Assembly: GCA_001643675.2 (NCBI GenBank)
Contig: LSRY02000025.1
Coordinates: 746,001 to 810,000, forward strand
Direction: 5' to 3'
Source: Monocercomonoides exilis
Lineage: Eukaryota; Preaxostyla; Oxymonadida; Polymastigidae
Length of the DNA: 64,000 bases
The notes below the pieces were generated by a model, which saw nothing but the letters and a program-made list of their open reading frames with translations, did no database searches and was not told the origin of the DNA. The translations under genes and the position numbers were made by a program. Below are positions 31,401-41,778 of this stretch, piece by piece; position 1 is the stretch's first letter; each line of letters opens with the position of its first letter.

Positions 31401-34400
31401 ATTGTTCCATCTTTTTCTTTCTTTTTATCGCTTTCTCCTTCTCCTTCTTTAATATCAATCTCCTGCTCCTTCTTCAGCACTTCTGGCATTGAATTAACTG
31501 GCCCTGTCGATCTTCCTCTTCTTCTCTGTTGTTTGTGTCCTTCTCCTTCTCCTTCTCCTTCTCCTCCTTCTTTTCCCTTCTCCTCCTTCTCTTCTTCTTC
31601 TTCTTCTTCTTTTCCTTCTTTTCCTTCTTTTCCTTCCCCAGACTCATTCACTGAGCTCGATGCACTTCTTCCTCCTCTTCCGCTTCCTCTCCCTCTTCTC
31701 CACCCTCTTCCTCTGTCTCTCTCTCCTCTCCTCTGCTGATACACCTCTTTCATCACTCCTTTCTCTTCCTTTTTGCTGTCGTCTTCCTCCTCCTCCTCTT
31801 CTTCTTCTTCTTTTGCAGCTTCTGCCTTCTCTTTGTTGTCATCTTCTTCTTTTGATTCTTCTTCAGATTCTTCACTTTCTTCCTCCTCCTCCTCTTCTTC
31901 ATCTTCCTCCTCTTCTTCTTCTTCTTCACTCTCATCTGTCTCACTCTCTTCTTCTCCTTCACTTTCATCAACATCAACATCATCTTCTCCTTCTCCTTCT
32001 CCCTCTTCTGAATCAGTCTGTGACATTTCTGAACAGCTGCTGCCTGATAGGAATGAACCCGTATCCGAGTCAGTCATTGAATCTGTGCCACTATTCGAAT
32101 CACTTTCTTCTCTTTCTCTTTCTCCTTCTCCTTCTCCATTCCTTTTCTCCTTCTCCTTCTCATCTCCTTCACTTCTCCTCCTCCTCCTCATTCTCCTTCT
32201 ATTTCTTTGATTCTTCTCACTTCTATTTTGACTCACACTTCTGCTTTGACTTCGACTTGGGCTTCGGCTGATGCTCCCTCTCTCTTCTGTCCCACTCCAC
32301 TTCACTGAACAAAAACTCGAATCACTTCCAGAATCTGAAGATACCTCATCCTCTTCTCTGTAATTCTTATTCTCCTTGTTATCTTTGTTATCTTTGTTAT
32401 CCTTGTTATTCTTCTTCTCTTGTCTTCCTCCTTCTTTTCCTCCTTCTTTTCCTCCTTGCTTAGCCAATCTCTGAGCCTTCGGTGAGTATGCATCGACTAT
32501 CTCCTGGTAATGCACTTTCTCTGGAATGTGGCACTCACAATTGCATCCACACACACACCTATAAACATGCTCTTTCTTCTTTCTGCTGCTTTTTTCTTTC
32601 TCTTTCTCTTTGCCCTTTTCCGATTTGGGTTTTGTTATTAAAACGATGTCTTTATGTTTAACATTCTCTATTTCCTCTGTTATTTCCTGGTTATTCTCTT
32701 CACTTTGCCCATCTTTTGTTGTCTTCTCTGAAATGTCTTCTTCGTTTTCACTGCTTTTCTTCTTATTCTCTCCTTCTTCTCCTTCTCCCTCATTCATCAT
32801 TTCATCCTTCAGCTCTATCGAATCATCCAATTCACTTCTCCATCTGATCTTTGTTTCTTCTTCCCCTTCTTCTTTCTCTTTCTTTGCATCTTTCTCTTCT
32901 CCATCTTTTTCTTTCCCCTCAAAACTATAAGGCGAATAATCTGTCGGTTCACTCTCATTTTTGATATTTTGTTCGTCTTCTTTTTGATCTTTGTCCATTT
33001 CTCCATCTCCTTCTCCTTTCATCTTGTCACCTTCATTACTTTCATCCATTCCTTTCCCTTCTCCTTCTCTTTCCTCTCCTTCTCCATCTCTCTCTCCTTC
33101 TCCTTCTCCTTCTTCCTCCTCCTCCACATCTGCCTTTAACACTCTCGTCTGCCCGTTCGGCTCCCTCACCAGCATCGGCTTCGTCCTGTGCGGCTGGGCA
33201 CCTATGTGGAACACAAACTCCATCGTGCCCAGCTCCAACTCCTGCCTCACCGCCAGCTCTGAGGGCGGAGGCGACATCGCAGGCGAAGGGGAATTCCGCA
33301 GGGAACTTGCTGCATTCGGGTCGTTGCTGTTTGCTCCGCCTGGCCCGCTCATATCGCCTGTACCTTCGCCATTGGCTCCCAGCCCATCGAAGCCAGTCAA
33401 GGAAGCAGAGTGGTTGGAGAGCTCGGACAAACCTGGGGAGTGCGCCGGAGAAATAGACGGAGAAAAAGCAGGAGAGAGAGAAAGACCGGGGAGACACCCG
33501 AGGCTTCCGTCGTCGGTTGGATCGGTCACGTCTACGAGGGTGGGCTCTTGTGAAAAGAGATAAGTGGAACGCTCCAAGAGATGGAGAATAAGTCTAATTT
33601 GGACAAAATGTGGTATTGAAAGGGAGGGTGAGGAGGATTGCAATTAGAAAAATAGTAATGAAAGATATATATTTTTGAGTTTGAGTTTATTAATCAGATG
33701 GCATTAAAATATAAACAGAAAAAAAATATGAAACACACCTTAATGGCAGATACGAATTTGGCTGACCGTTCAAATAATCAATCATTTCATCTACAAATGC
33801 ATCTGTTACAGGCTCATCCTCTTCCAATCTGGGTCCTGTGTATCCCAGAGGGTATTTAATTGTTCTCCAATCTGGAATCAAAGGCCTTGTTTCATTTCCA
33901 TCAGTTAATGATTGAAGGAGATTAAATTCTGCAATTGCAGCTTGGCACATTTTCATTCTTTCCTTAACTACTCGACTTTCTGGTGCAAGATACAAAACTT
34001 TTCTGAATTCAATTTGCATTTTCAAACAAAAAATTCGAAATCTGTTTAGAAGAATTAACAAATTAATAATTATCACCTAAAATCTTGTAACGATTCTGTA
34101 AAATGTCGAAGATCTAATAATTTTGAATCAAAACTTAAAAATAAATTAAATTAATAAAATAATTGACGAACAATAATGTGCAACTCCTCTTCTATAATAA
34201 GCCTATTAAAAATGAAATGAAATTGTCAAAATTACGCACATAATAAAAAGAAATTTTATAAAATACCTTCACATAGTCTGGATCTAATTCAACAGCATAG
34301 TCTGCATCTTCAAGGGCTCTTTGATAGTTTTCCATTCGCTGATAAGCGAAAGAACGATTTGAATAAAGGACTGTAAGTTCAAAAGGAGGTGCTTTATTTT

Positions 34401-34582
34401 CCTGTAGAATATCAATGGCTCTTGTATATCTGTCGATTGCGTCCAAGTAATTATAATCTTAGCAACATGTTAATTTAATTCAAAAATACAATAAATGTTA
34501 TAAAATGGCAAAATATGCACGTACTCAGAAAGAGAGTATTCCCTTCGAGCTTTAATTTTTCTGGATCTTCGCCTTTCTCCAT
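25496..34582 (-). CDS. PPP5C: serine/threonine protein phosphatase 5-like, giant insertion
   Basis: Six exons (34582-34525, 34457-34267, 34202-34168, 34133-34077, 34041-33739 and 33593-25496) join in phase to 2,913 residues. Exons 1-5 encode the TPR domain (KLKLEGNTLFL, VLYSNRSFAYQRMENYQRAL, AYYRRGVAHYC) and the PP5 linker PLGYTGPRLEEDEPVTDAFV. Exon 6 begins LILHLLERSTYLFSQEPTLV, as expected before the catalytic core. About 2,200 residues of Glu/Lys/Ser-rich low complexity then intervene. The metallophosphatase core starts near residue 2475: GDIHGQ, GDYCDRG, LLRGNHE, VHGGIAP, LRSHQ and FSAPNYCGHVGNK. All metal and phosphate ligands look intact, so it should be active. A charged tail of about 170 residues follows. 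In PP5 the TPR region binds Hsp90 and autoinhibits the core. The TAA stop overlaps TGGTAAGG, so a further intron at the end cannot be excluded. Confidence 0.82.
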
Positions 34583-34796
34583 TAGTCAAAATGATGTGTT
34601 GTGGATCTTAAGCAGTCCGACCAAAAAAGAAAGGCTTTTGAAAATTCTTCTTTTTATTATAGTTTTAGTGGGCATGATCAATAATAATAATTTTGTTATG
34701 CATATTGATCAAACTATTTAAATTTTTTCAAGGGATAGATAACGTTTATAATAAAAATTAACGTATTGCATATTCAAATTTTTTATTTTCTAGTGA
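34583..34796. promoter_or_regulatory. shared divergent promoter region, PP5 / disordered protein
   Basis: A 214 bp AT-rich gap lies between the two opposed start codons. It ends in a pyrimidine tract plus TAG just before the right-hand ATG, which could also be a splice acceptor for an upstream leader exon. No promoter motif was identified. Confidence 0.35.
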
Positions 34797-37700
34797 ATGG
34801 AGCAACCAAGTTCTGTTTCATCGAAATATGACGCCATTCTATCTGCTTTAAGTTGTGTTGTTAATTCAACTGTACCAGTAAATAATCATCTTTTGAAGTC
34901 CTCAAATTCGCCAATAGAAGATAAATGCATGCAGCTTCTTCAAGCAGCAGAGAGAGGGCAATCTCTTTCTGAAAGTGAAACAAGTATTCCAAAATTAGCT
35001 ATTCCTTCGGCTTCAAAGCCTCAAATACATCCAGCACTTCAATTCCAAGAAGATCGTAATGTTGTGGATACATTTGCGTTTTACAACTTGCCTAGCGTAT
35101 CGCTTCTGTCATCTTCATCTCGCATTTCATCACGTTCATCTATTGCGTCTTCAAGAATAAGTTCAGACGAGCAAAATCGATCAAAGCCTGATGAAGAAAT
35201 AGAAGATTCTGAATCCGAAAAAACAAGTTCGAGAAAGTCTTCAATTCATCCTTTTGAAACCAATGTTTCAGATGGAAAGCATGAAAACAATGAAAATGTT
35301 CAAATTCAGCAAACAGAACAAAATAAAAGATTGGCGAATGCATCATCACCTTCTCCTCAGCCATATTCACCGACTGCTGAATTTGCAAAAATTGTTTTAA
35401 ATCAGATGTCAAAGAAAGCCCAATTTTTGAATCAACCGAGAAGATCTCATGAGCAAGTTAAAATTCAACCTCTGAGCATGATAGGTGTTGAATCGCCTTC
35501 AGCTTCTTCCACAGCACAATATCCTAAGCAACCTATCTCTTCTTTTGTTGGGACAGCGCTTTCTCCAGCTGCATTTTCAAGCACGCATCATTTTGGCTCT
35601 TCTCCACACACTCCGACTGAAACATTTTCATATTCAAGCTTATCACCTTCATCTCAATCAGTCATTCCAGCTTTGAATGGCTCGTATTTGAATCAAACAA
35701 CTCGGTCTTCAAATATGCCTTTGATTCCATCTTTGCCGTTTGTTTCAACTGAAGCCTCACAAAAGCGAATTTTTTCATTTCCTGAATCATACACGCCTCT
35801 TTTCTCTACGACATCAAAAGAAGAACAAGCTCGATCACTCACTCCAGAGCAACTGCACAAAATCTATCCATCTGCACTCACATCCTCAAGCCCACTTCTT
35901 CAAACAGAGAAGCAACAAGGTCAGAGTTTGCTTTCGCAATCAGAACAATCAACTCCAACGCTCAATCCTGTTTTTTCTCCACATGAGCATCTGTCTACTG
36001 TTTCTCCTCGAGTTATATCTGACTCATCTCACATGGCAAGTGATACTTTATCAATTCACTCTTTTGACGCTCCAATGGACATCGAACAGTTTCCGTCTGC
36101 CCTTTCAGCGCGTTCTGTTTCTCGTCCGAATACGAAAGATCTTCCAGCTTCTCATGATTCTTTTCCGCTTTCGACAAATGCACTGAAGCAAACGACTGAA
36201 GATAATAAGACTTTCACTAATCCGAATCAACTTGAAAAAGCTTCAACTTTGCCTTTCTCATTTGATCAGCAATTAGAAGCACAAGCACCTCTTATTCAGA
36301 TGCCTTTCAATAATGCAATGCACACTTTATTTCAAGATCCAATGGAGTTGCATAATGAGATTTCTGCACCTTTCTTGATGAACTCACAAAACACTGCAAT
36401 GCCATTAAGCCACATTTTCGATCAAACTCCAATTTCTATTCCAATGCAAATGCCTTATGCTGTTGCATTGGATCATCCAAGAGAACAAACGGAATTCACT
36501 TCTTCTTTTGCAGATGAAGGAGATGAAAGCTACGAAGATGAAAATGGAGGAGAGACAAGCAAACAAAATGTTTCAAAAGCAAATAAAAGAGGATTTCAAC
36601 AATCATCTGGCATTGCAAATCCTTCTTTTGCTTCTTCCTTACCTTCAAAACGAAAACGTAATGATCTGGAATCATCAACCACAAAGAGATCAGACAATAA
36701 ATCAGAAGAGAACATCCAAACAGCAAAGAAGAAGAAGAAGAAAGGGAAGAAGAAGAAGGAAGCGCGGAAGGAACAGCTGAAACAGCTTTTGCAGATGAAA
36801 GAGATTCTGTCTGATCTTGTCGATCTATCTGCAGCACAGCCAATTAGCTCTTCAACAGCACGCTCTGATTTTTCATCAACTCAAACTGCCCCGCCTTCTT
36901 CTCTTCCACTTTCGCTTTCGCTTCCGCCGCCTCCTCAGCCTCCTCCTTTTTCTCTTTTTTCATCGAATCCTTCATTCCCTTTTGCTGGTCAGTTGCAACA
37001 GCCTGTGAGTCAACTTGTACAAAGCAATGCTTCAAATCCACAGCCGTCAAACACAAACAATGAAACAAATATTAAACAGGCAGATCCAAATCAAACAGCA
37101 ACTGCAAATATGCCGCACCTTCACTTCGAATTGTTGCGCCGTACAATTGACGAGCAAAGTCCTTCTTCGTTTCATGTGCAATTATCTCCACAAAATGATA
37201 AAATGGCATCAAGAAAGGATAGCAACAATTTGAATCAGAATGAAAAAACAGAAAATTATAAGCAAAACACAGAGACTATTGTTAGCGAATTCAAGGCTGG
37301 TAATTCAAACAACAAAGAAGCCAAAACGAAAAATATTCTAAAAAGTTCTGAAGAATTGGAAAAGAGAGAATCAGAAAAAGTGAATGATGAAAAAAAATTC
37401 GATGAAAAGAAAGTTGAAAAGATTTCCCCTTCTTCTTCGCCAGAAGTATCAGAGCGTTCTTTTTCTGCTGATTCCTCGAGTAGTCAGAGAGATGCGTCAC
37501 ATAACTCAGATAAATCAACAGCTCATTCAAAACGCTCGTCAGAAAGAGAGCCTCCCTTGCAGAATGAAAAGGGGGTGAGGAAGAAAAGTCAAGGTACAAA
37601 AAATGAAATAAACGAAAAAGAGAGGAAAAGCAAGTCAAATAAAGAAGGATTGACCAAAAAAGAAGATGAAAATAGAAAACAGATTCCAAAGAAAAAATCA

Positions 37701-39818
37701 AGAGATGACATTGGAATTCGTCATCATTGCCCCTGTCTTGAACACGGAACAAGGCCAAAGCATTCCTTCGTACCACAAACGGAGCGTCAGCCTGAACATA
37801 ACAGAAAGCGAGAGAGAAGAATAAGGGCATATGATTTGCAAGAAGGAGATTTTGATCCTAAATTAGATCGAATAGAAGATGGGATAATGACAACGAGCAG
37901 AATTAGACAGCAGCCCTATCACTCTCACAGACATCATCGTCATTCATCATCAGCATCATCATCGTTATGTTCTTCTCATTCTCTTCATTCTTATCGTTCA
38001 TTATCTTCGCAATCTTCAGTTGAAAGTCTTCAATCTTCACTAAGTCAGGAAACTTCAGCATCTCATTCAACCACATCTCATTCTTATTCATATGCATCTT
38101 CATCGTCGCAAATGAGACCAGATGCTTTCTCCGCAGAGAAAGGAGCACATTTCCACGGTCATTATAACCCTAACCACCATCTGCATAATCACCATTTAGA
38201 GCACAATACTTCTTGGCAGCATCGTCAGTCTCGACCGTATTCTCATGCACTTTCTGAAAAAATGTCAGGTTATCATCAAATTAGCCCAAATGTAGCAGAA
38301 GATAATATCACTAGTAAGCCAACAATTCATCCTCCAACATTAATCTCATCGAGTTCTACTTCAAACAATGCATCAGATTCTGATCCTCTATCCATTTCCA
38401 TTTCTTCTTCAAAGCACTCTTCGTCTCCAACTATTGATCATTCTCATGTGTTGTATAAAAATATCCCTTCTCTTCTTCCTTCTTCCCCGCTCTTCACACG
38501 TAGCGATATTGAATGTCCAAAGAAAACCCCGTCGCTTATTCCTTTGATTCAGACATCAGACGAAAAGGAGCTTAGAGACAAGAAAAAGGAGGAAAAGAGA
38601 AAGAAGCCAGAAATTTTTGAAGAAAAGAGAGAAAATGATTACAATTCTCGAAAAGATTCAGAAGCCTCTCGATTTGCAAATGTGGCAAAAGAAGAAGTTG
38701 AAAAGAATGGAAACAAAAAAGAAGCTGGGCCAATTGAGGAAGAATATCAAACAGGAAGAAAAATGAAAGAAAAGAAAATCAGTGGTTTAGTCTATGCAAT
38801 TTCAAAAGAGGACGAAGAAGGAAGGAAAGAAGAAGGAAAGGATGAGATTGATGCTGAGGAACAAGAAGAAGAAGAAGAAGAATGGGAGATAGATTACGTT
38901 CTTAAAGATTCACAAGAAACAACATCAGAAAATCCAGAGTTGAGAATTCAATCGAACATTGATTCAGATAAAGCAGTTAGCGAACACAGAAAAGCAAAGA
39001 TGCAATTTCCGGACAAATCACAAAAGCTGCTTTGTGGAAATGAGGCTTCGCAATTAATACTCTCAAAACCAGAAATAGAAGGATTAATGCAGCAAATGCC
39101 TGGTAATGAGACAGGAACTGTTTCAAAGAAAGAAGTAACACAAAATTTCGCTTTGAGTGAAAACGAATCAGATGATGCTATTAATAAAAGCAATGCTCGT
39201 ATTTCCGAGAATGAAAATGACATCAAGAAAGAAGAGTCGCCTCCATTTTCGTCTCGTGTTCCTTCTTTTGCTCGCAAGCAGCCAGATGATTCAAGAATGT
39301 TGAACTCTTCCAAGTCATCTTCTGCAACTTCTTCTTTTGCTTCATCATCATCTTCTTCTTCTTCCAAAAACACATCGTTTCCTGATTTTGCTTTTTCAAT
39401 GAAGGAAATCGAAAAATCCAACAAATCTTTACAACCGCCCTACATTCATTCCTCGAATACGGTTGGTTTGCCCTCTTTCACTCAGCAGCCGCCTCTTCCA
39501 CACCATCGCCACAATCAACCTACCAATCATATAGAAAGCGCATCTGTTAGTCTGGAAAAGCCTTTATCTTCAAGCAATACTCAATTTTCAGTGGAAAATT
39601 TTCACTCACCTTCAAGTTATGGATCATTGGATCTTTCGCTTTCTACATCCTCTTTTTCTCCGAGATCATCTTTTTGGAGTCTCGATGTTCAAAGAGAAGC
39701 GTTGAGAAAGACTTCTGAAACAAAAGATAACACGGAGCATGATGTTGATAGCCAACCAGAAACTCCGCCTGCAACACCTCTATCGCTAAGCTCAAACGAT
39801 ATTGAAGATATTATTTAG
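34797..39818 (+). CDS. large disordered Ser/Lys-rich protein, unknown function
   Basis: One open frame of 1,673 residues from ATG 34797 to TAG 39818. The opening segment (to about residue 100) is the least biased. The rest is Ser/Pro/Gln-rich with Lys/Glu blocks, including a polylysine stretch (KKKKKKGKKKKE, about 645) and a proline run (about 705-718). A His/Ser-rich part (about 1035-1130) and acidic coiled-coil-like segments (about 1265-1385) follow. A short Cys/His motif (HHCPCLEHG, about 975) and a conserved-looking patch IRAYDLQEGDFDPKLDRIED (about 1010) may be functional. The polylysine would serve as a nuclear targeting signal (inference). No domain family is recognised. It is head-to-head with PP5, so the two may be co-expressed. 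Confidence 0.7.
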   Translation: MEQPSSVSSKYDAILSALSCVVNSTVPVNNHLLKSSNSPIEDKCMQLLQAAERGQSLSESETSIPKLAIPSASKPQIHPALQFQEDRNVVDTFAFYNLPSVSLLSSSSRISSRSSIASSRISSDEQNRSKPDEEIEDSESEKTSSRKSSIHPFETNVSDGKHENNENVQIQQTEQNKRLANASSPSPQPYSPTAEFAKIVLNQMSKKAQFLNQPRRSHEQVKIQPLSMIGVESPSASSTAQYPKQPISSFVGTALSPAAFSSTHHFGSSPHTPTETFSYSSLSPSSQSVIPALNGSYLNQTTRSSNMPLIPSLPFVSTEASQKRIFSFPESYTPLFSTTSKEEQARSLTPEQLHKIYPSALTSSSPLLQTEKQQGQSLLSQSEQSTPTLNPVFSPHEHLSTVSPRVISDSSHMASDTLSIHSFDAPMDIEQFPSALSARSVSRPNTKDLPASHDSFPLSTNALKQTTEDNKTFTNPNQLEKASTLPFSFDQQLEAQAPLIQMPFNNAMHTLFQDPMELHNEISAPFLMNSQNTAMPLSHIFDQTPISIPMQMPYAVALDHPREQTEFTSSFADEGDESYEDENGGETSKQNVSKANKRGFQQSSGIANPSFASSLPSKRKRNDLESSTTKRSDNKSEENIQTAKKKKKKGKKKKEARKEQLKQLLQMKEILSDLVDLSAAQPISSSTARSDFSSTQTAPPSSLPLSLSLPPPPQPPPFSLFSSNPSFPFAGQLQQPVSQLVQSNASNPQPSNTNNETNIKQADPNQTATANMPHLHFELLRRTIDEQSPSSFHVQLSPQNDKMASRKDSNNLNQNEKTENYKQNTETIVSEFKAGNSNNKEAKTKNILKSSEELEKRESEKVNDEKKFDEKKVEKISPSSSPEVSERSFSADSSSSQRDASHNSDKSTAHSKRSSEREPPLQNEKGVRKKSQGTKNEINEKERKSKSNKEGLTKKEDENRKQIPKKKSRDDIGIRHHCPCLEHGTRPKHSFVPQTERQPEHNRKRERRIRAYDLQEGDFDPKLDRIEDGIMTTSRIRQQPYHSHRHHRHSSSASSSLCSSHSLHSYRSLSSQSSVESLQSSLSQETSASHSTTSHSYSYASSSSQMRPDAFSAEKGAHFHGHYNPNHHLHNHHLEHNTSWQHRQSRPYSHALSEKMSGYHQISPNVAEDNITSKPTIHPPTLISSSSTSNNASDSDPLSISISSSKHSSSPTIDHSHVLYKNIPSLLPSSPLFTRSDIECPKKTPSLIPLIQTSDEKELRDKKKEEKRKKPEIFEEKRENDYNSRKDSEASRFANVAKEEVEKNGNKKEAGPIEEEYQTGRKMKEKKISGLVYAISKEDEEGRKEEGKDEIDAEEQEEEEEEWEIDYVLKDSQETTSENPELRIQSNIDSDKAVSEHRKAKMQFPDKSQKLLCGNEASQLILSKPEIEGLMQQMPGNETGTVSKKEVTQNFALSENESDDAINKSNARISENENDIKKEESPPFSSRVPSFARKQPDDSRMLNSSKSSSATSSFASSSSSSSSKNTSFPDFAFSMKEIEKSNKSLQPPYIHSSNTVGLPSFTQQPPLPHHRHNQPTNHIESASVSLEKPLSSSNTQFSVENFHSPSSYGSLDLSLSTSSFSPRSSFWSLDVQREALRKTSETKDNTEHDVDSQPETPPATPLSLSSNDIEDII

Positions 39819-39861
39819 TTTTTTTCGAAACATGTATGATCAAGACCATATTTTTATTTAA

Positions 39862-40258
39862 ATGCCTTCAAAAAAATCAAAAAACAGTAAAATTGTTAAA
39901 GATAAATATGCAGAACTAGACATCGTGTTTTTATCGGACGATGATACTAAGGAGCAAGTTGCTCCTTCGTTTGATGAGCTCTGCAACGATTTGGAGCATT
40001 ACCAACAAGAAAAACATGTTTGATGATTTTTTTTGTAGAATAAACAAAAAGAAATGACTGTAAATTTTTTTCATCATTTTAATTTAGGAAATGGCTTCTA
40101 AAAAAAATTCAGCAGAAGAGATAATAGAGCCGGAAGTTCCAAAAGATCTTCAACAAATTGAGGAAATGTTTTCCCACATTCACGATGCTTTGTTTACGGG
40201 AGATGTTGCGGAAATGTTGAAAATTAATGAGCACACTCTAACTTCAGTCGAAAGCTGA
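39862..40258 (+). CDS. small two-exon acidic protein, unknown function
   Basis: Exon 1 is 39862-40017 and exon 2 is 40088-40258. The 70 bp intron starts GTTTGATG and ends AATTTAG, and the frame is kept (phase 0), giving 108 residues. Exon 1 has a Lys/Ser-rich start (MPSKKSKNSK) followed by VFLSDDDTKEQVAPSFDELC. Exon 2 has a helical segment (DLQQIEEMFSHIHDALFTGD) and stops at TGA. The codon pattern and intron support a real gene that is short enough to be missed. It is 43 bp downstream of the large disordered protein, in the same direction. No family is recognised. Confidence 0.55.
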
Positions 40259-40614
40259 AACTTATATCGTCTAAGGACATTTGAATTTATAAATAATCTG
40301 TTGAAGTTATTTGTTCAAATAAATTCGAATTTTCTTTTTTCATTTGATGTTTTTCGAACTTGATGTAATGTATTTATTATTCATTGTTATGTGTTTCAAA
40401 GACTTAAAGAAGTTGGTTCTTTTTTTATAATTGAATTAATAGAATTTTGTGCTTTAAGTTTGGCTGCGCGTAAATATAATTAATTGAAATGCACACATGT
40501 TATGAATTTATTCATTGTTTTTCAAATACAATTTCCCAATTAACTGTAAAGCCCATTTTTTTATTTTTCAAAATCATACAGGATCAATTAACTCTGAAAA
40601 GTCGTTTCAAATCA

Positions 40615-41778
40615 ATGGGATGTATATTTTCTTTCAGAAAAAAGAAATCCCAAGCATACTATGATATTAAGTTGAGAGAACTTGCTGCACAGTTTCGAGA
40701 ACTTCAAGCAATCGCAGTAGACTCACGCTCAAGTCTTGAAAAGAATCAGACAATTTTAAATTTTGCTTTCAGTTTTCTGGCTTGTATTTGGATCACTTTG
40801 ATTGGATTACAGAAGGTTCCTCCATTAACAATTTTGGTTGTCATAGCGCTGTTTATTATTTGCAGACTTTTATTGACTTGGAGGCACTCAACAAAAGTCG
40901 CATCAATTTCCGAAAAACTCAATAAATGTATTGAAGATACTGAAATTTCCTCTGACGATGCGCTTGAACACTTAAATGGAAAATCAGCAAACAGAATATT
41001 AACAAAGTATCATATTCCTGTTGAAGAAAAGCAAAGAACTGAATATTTTGATGCGCTAAGACGGAGAGTGTTCAAACTTTCTCAGCAAGCTCCTTCACAG
41101 TCACATTTAGAAAAATCCGTTTCATCAAGACCCATGCATTCTGTTTCATTTCAGAATTCTCAAATATCTTCATCCAATAATTCTCATTTTGCAACTCAAT
41201 CAGAAATAATGTTACCTGCTCCTTCAAAAACTCCTCAACCACAGCATACGCAGCATTTTATTCCATCAACAGAACTGGAAAAAAGGCCTGTTTCAACGCC
41301 TCTAACTTCTTCACATGAGCCTGGAGTTGCTCAGGAAAATGTTTTTCCTTCATCTTCATTTTCCTCCTCTTTATCCTCTTCTTCGTCTTCGTCATCTTCG
41401 TCTTCGTCTTCGTCATCTTCGTCTTCGTCACCGTCATCTCCATCTCCTTCATCTGCTTCTGCTTCTGCTTCTGCTTCTCCTCCTTCATCACCGTCATCAT
41501 CATCTCGATTATCATCTAATATCACAACATCTTCATTATCATCGGCTCAACCATTTCAGAATAATGATATTTCACATCAACCATCGACTGAGATCATTTC
41601 TCCAATCTCGTCAACTCCTCCATCATCTGAATCGCCTTCTCAAAGTAATTCTGAAGCTCATTCGAACGGCGATGTCTCTTCAATCGCTTGTCAGGATCCA
41701 CTGCCCACTTCAGATGAAAATGCAACTGTTATGCAAAGAAAATCTAAGAAAGGAAATAATCCTGAAAATTCGGAGTGA
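40615..41778 (+). CDS. LNPK: Lunapark-like ER junction protein
   Basis: I chose the ATG at 40615 because it yields MGCIFS, an N-myristoylation-type start as in Lunapark; the upstream in-frame ATG at 40489 would bury it. The product is 387 residues. The order is a coiled coil (about 15-35), a hairpin of two membrane helices (about 43-65, ILNFAFSFLACIWITLIGL, and 68-88, LTILVVIALFIICRLLLTW), and a second helical segment (about 95-150). A long Ser-rich tail with a polyserine run follows (from about residue 245). This matches the Lunapark layout for proteins that stabilise three-way ER tubule junctions. The C-terminal Cys4 zinc ribbon of animal and fungal Lunaparks is absent. Family assignment is by layout and therefore moderate. 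Confidence 0.6.
   Translation: MGCIFSFRKKKSQAYYDIKLRELAAQFRELQAIAVDSRSSLEKNQTILNFAFSFLACIWITLIGLQKVPPLTILVVIALFIICRLLLTWRHSTKVASISEKLNKCIEDTEISSDDALEHLNGKSANRILTKYHIPVEEKQRTEYFDALRRRVFKLSQQAPSQSHLEKSVSSRPMHSVSFQNSQISSSNNSHFATQSEIMLPAPSKTPQPQHTQHFIPSTELEKRPVSTPLTSSHEPGVAQENVFPSSSFSSSLSSSSSSSSSSSSSSSSSSSPSSPSPSSASASASASPPSSPSSSSRLSSNITTSSLSSAQPFQNNDISHQPSTEIISPISSTPPSSESPSQSNSEAHSNGDVSSIACQDPLPTSDENATVMQRKSKKGNNPENSE

Noticed and set aside
25696-33563. Many plus-strand frames rich in Ser, Phe, Leu and Pro across the PP5 exon
   Set aside because: They are the antisense of Glu/Lys-rich repeats; no domain or start context supports them.
38163-38180. CCCTAACC-like word inside the large disordered protein gene
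   Set aside because: A single occurrence in coding sequence (HYNPNHH); explained by codons and not by telomere repeats.
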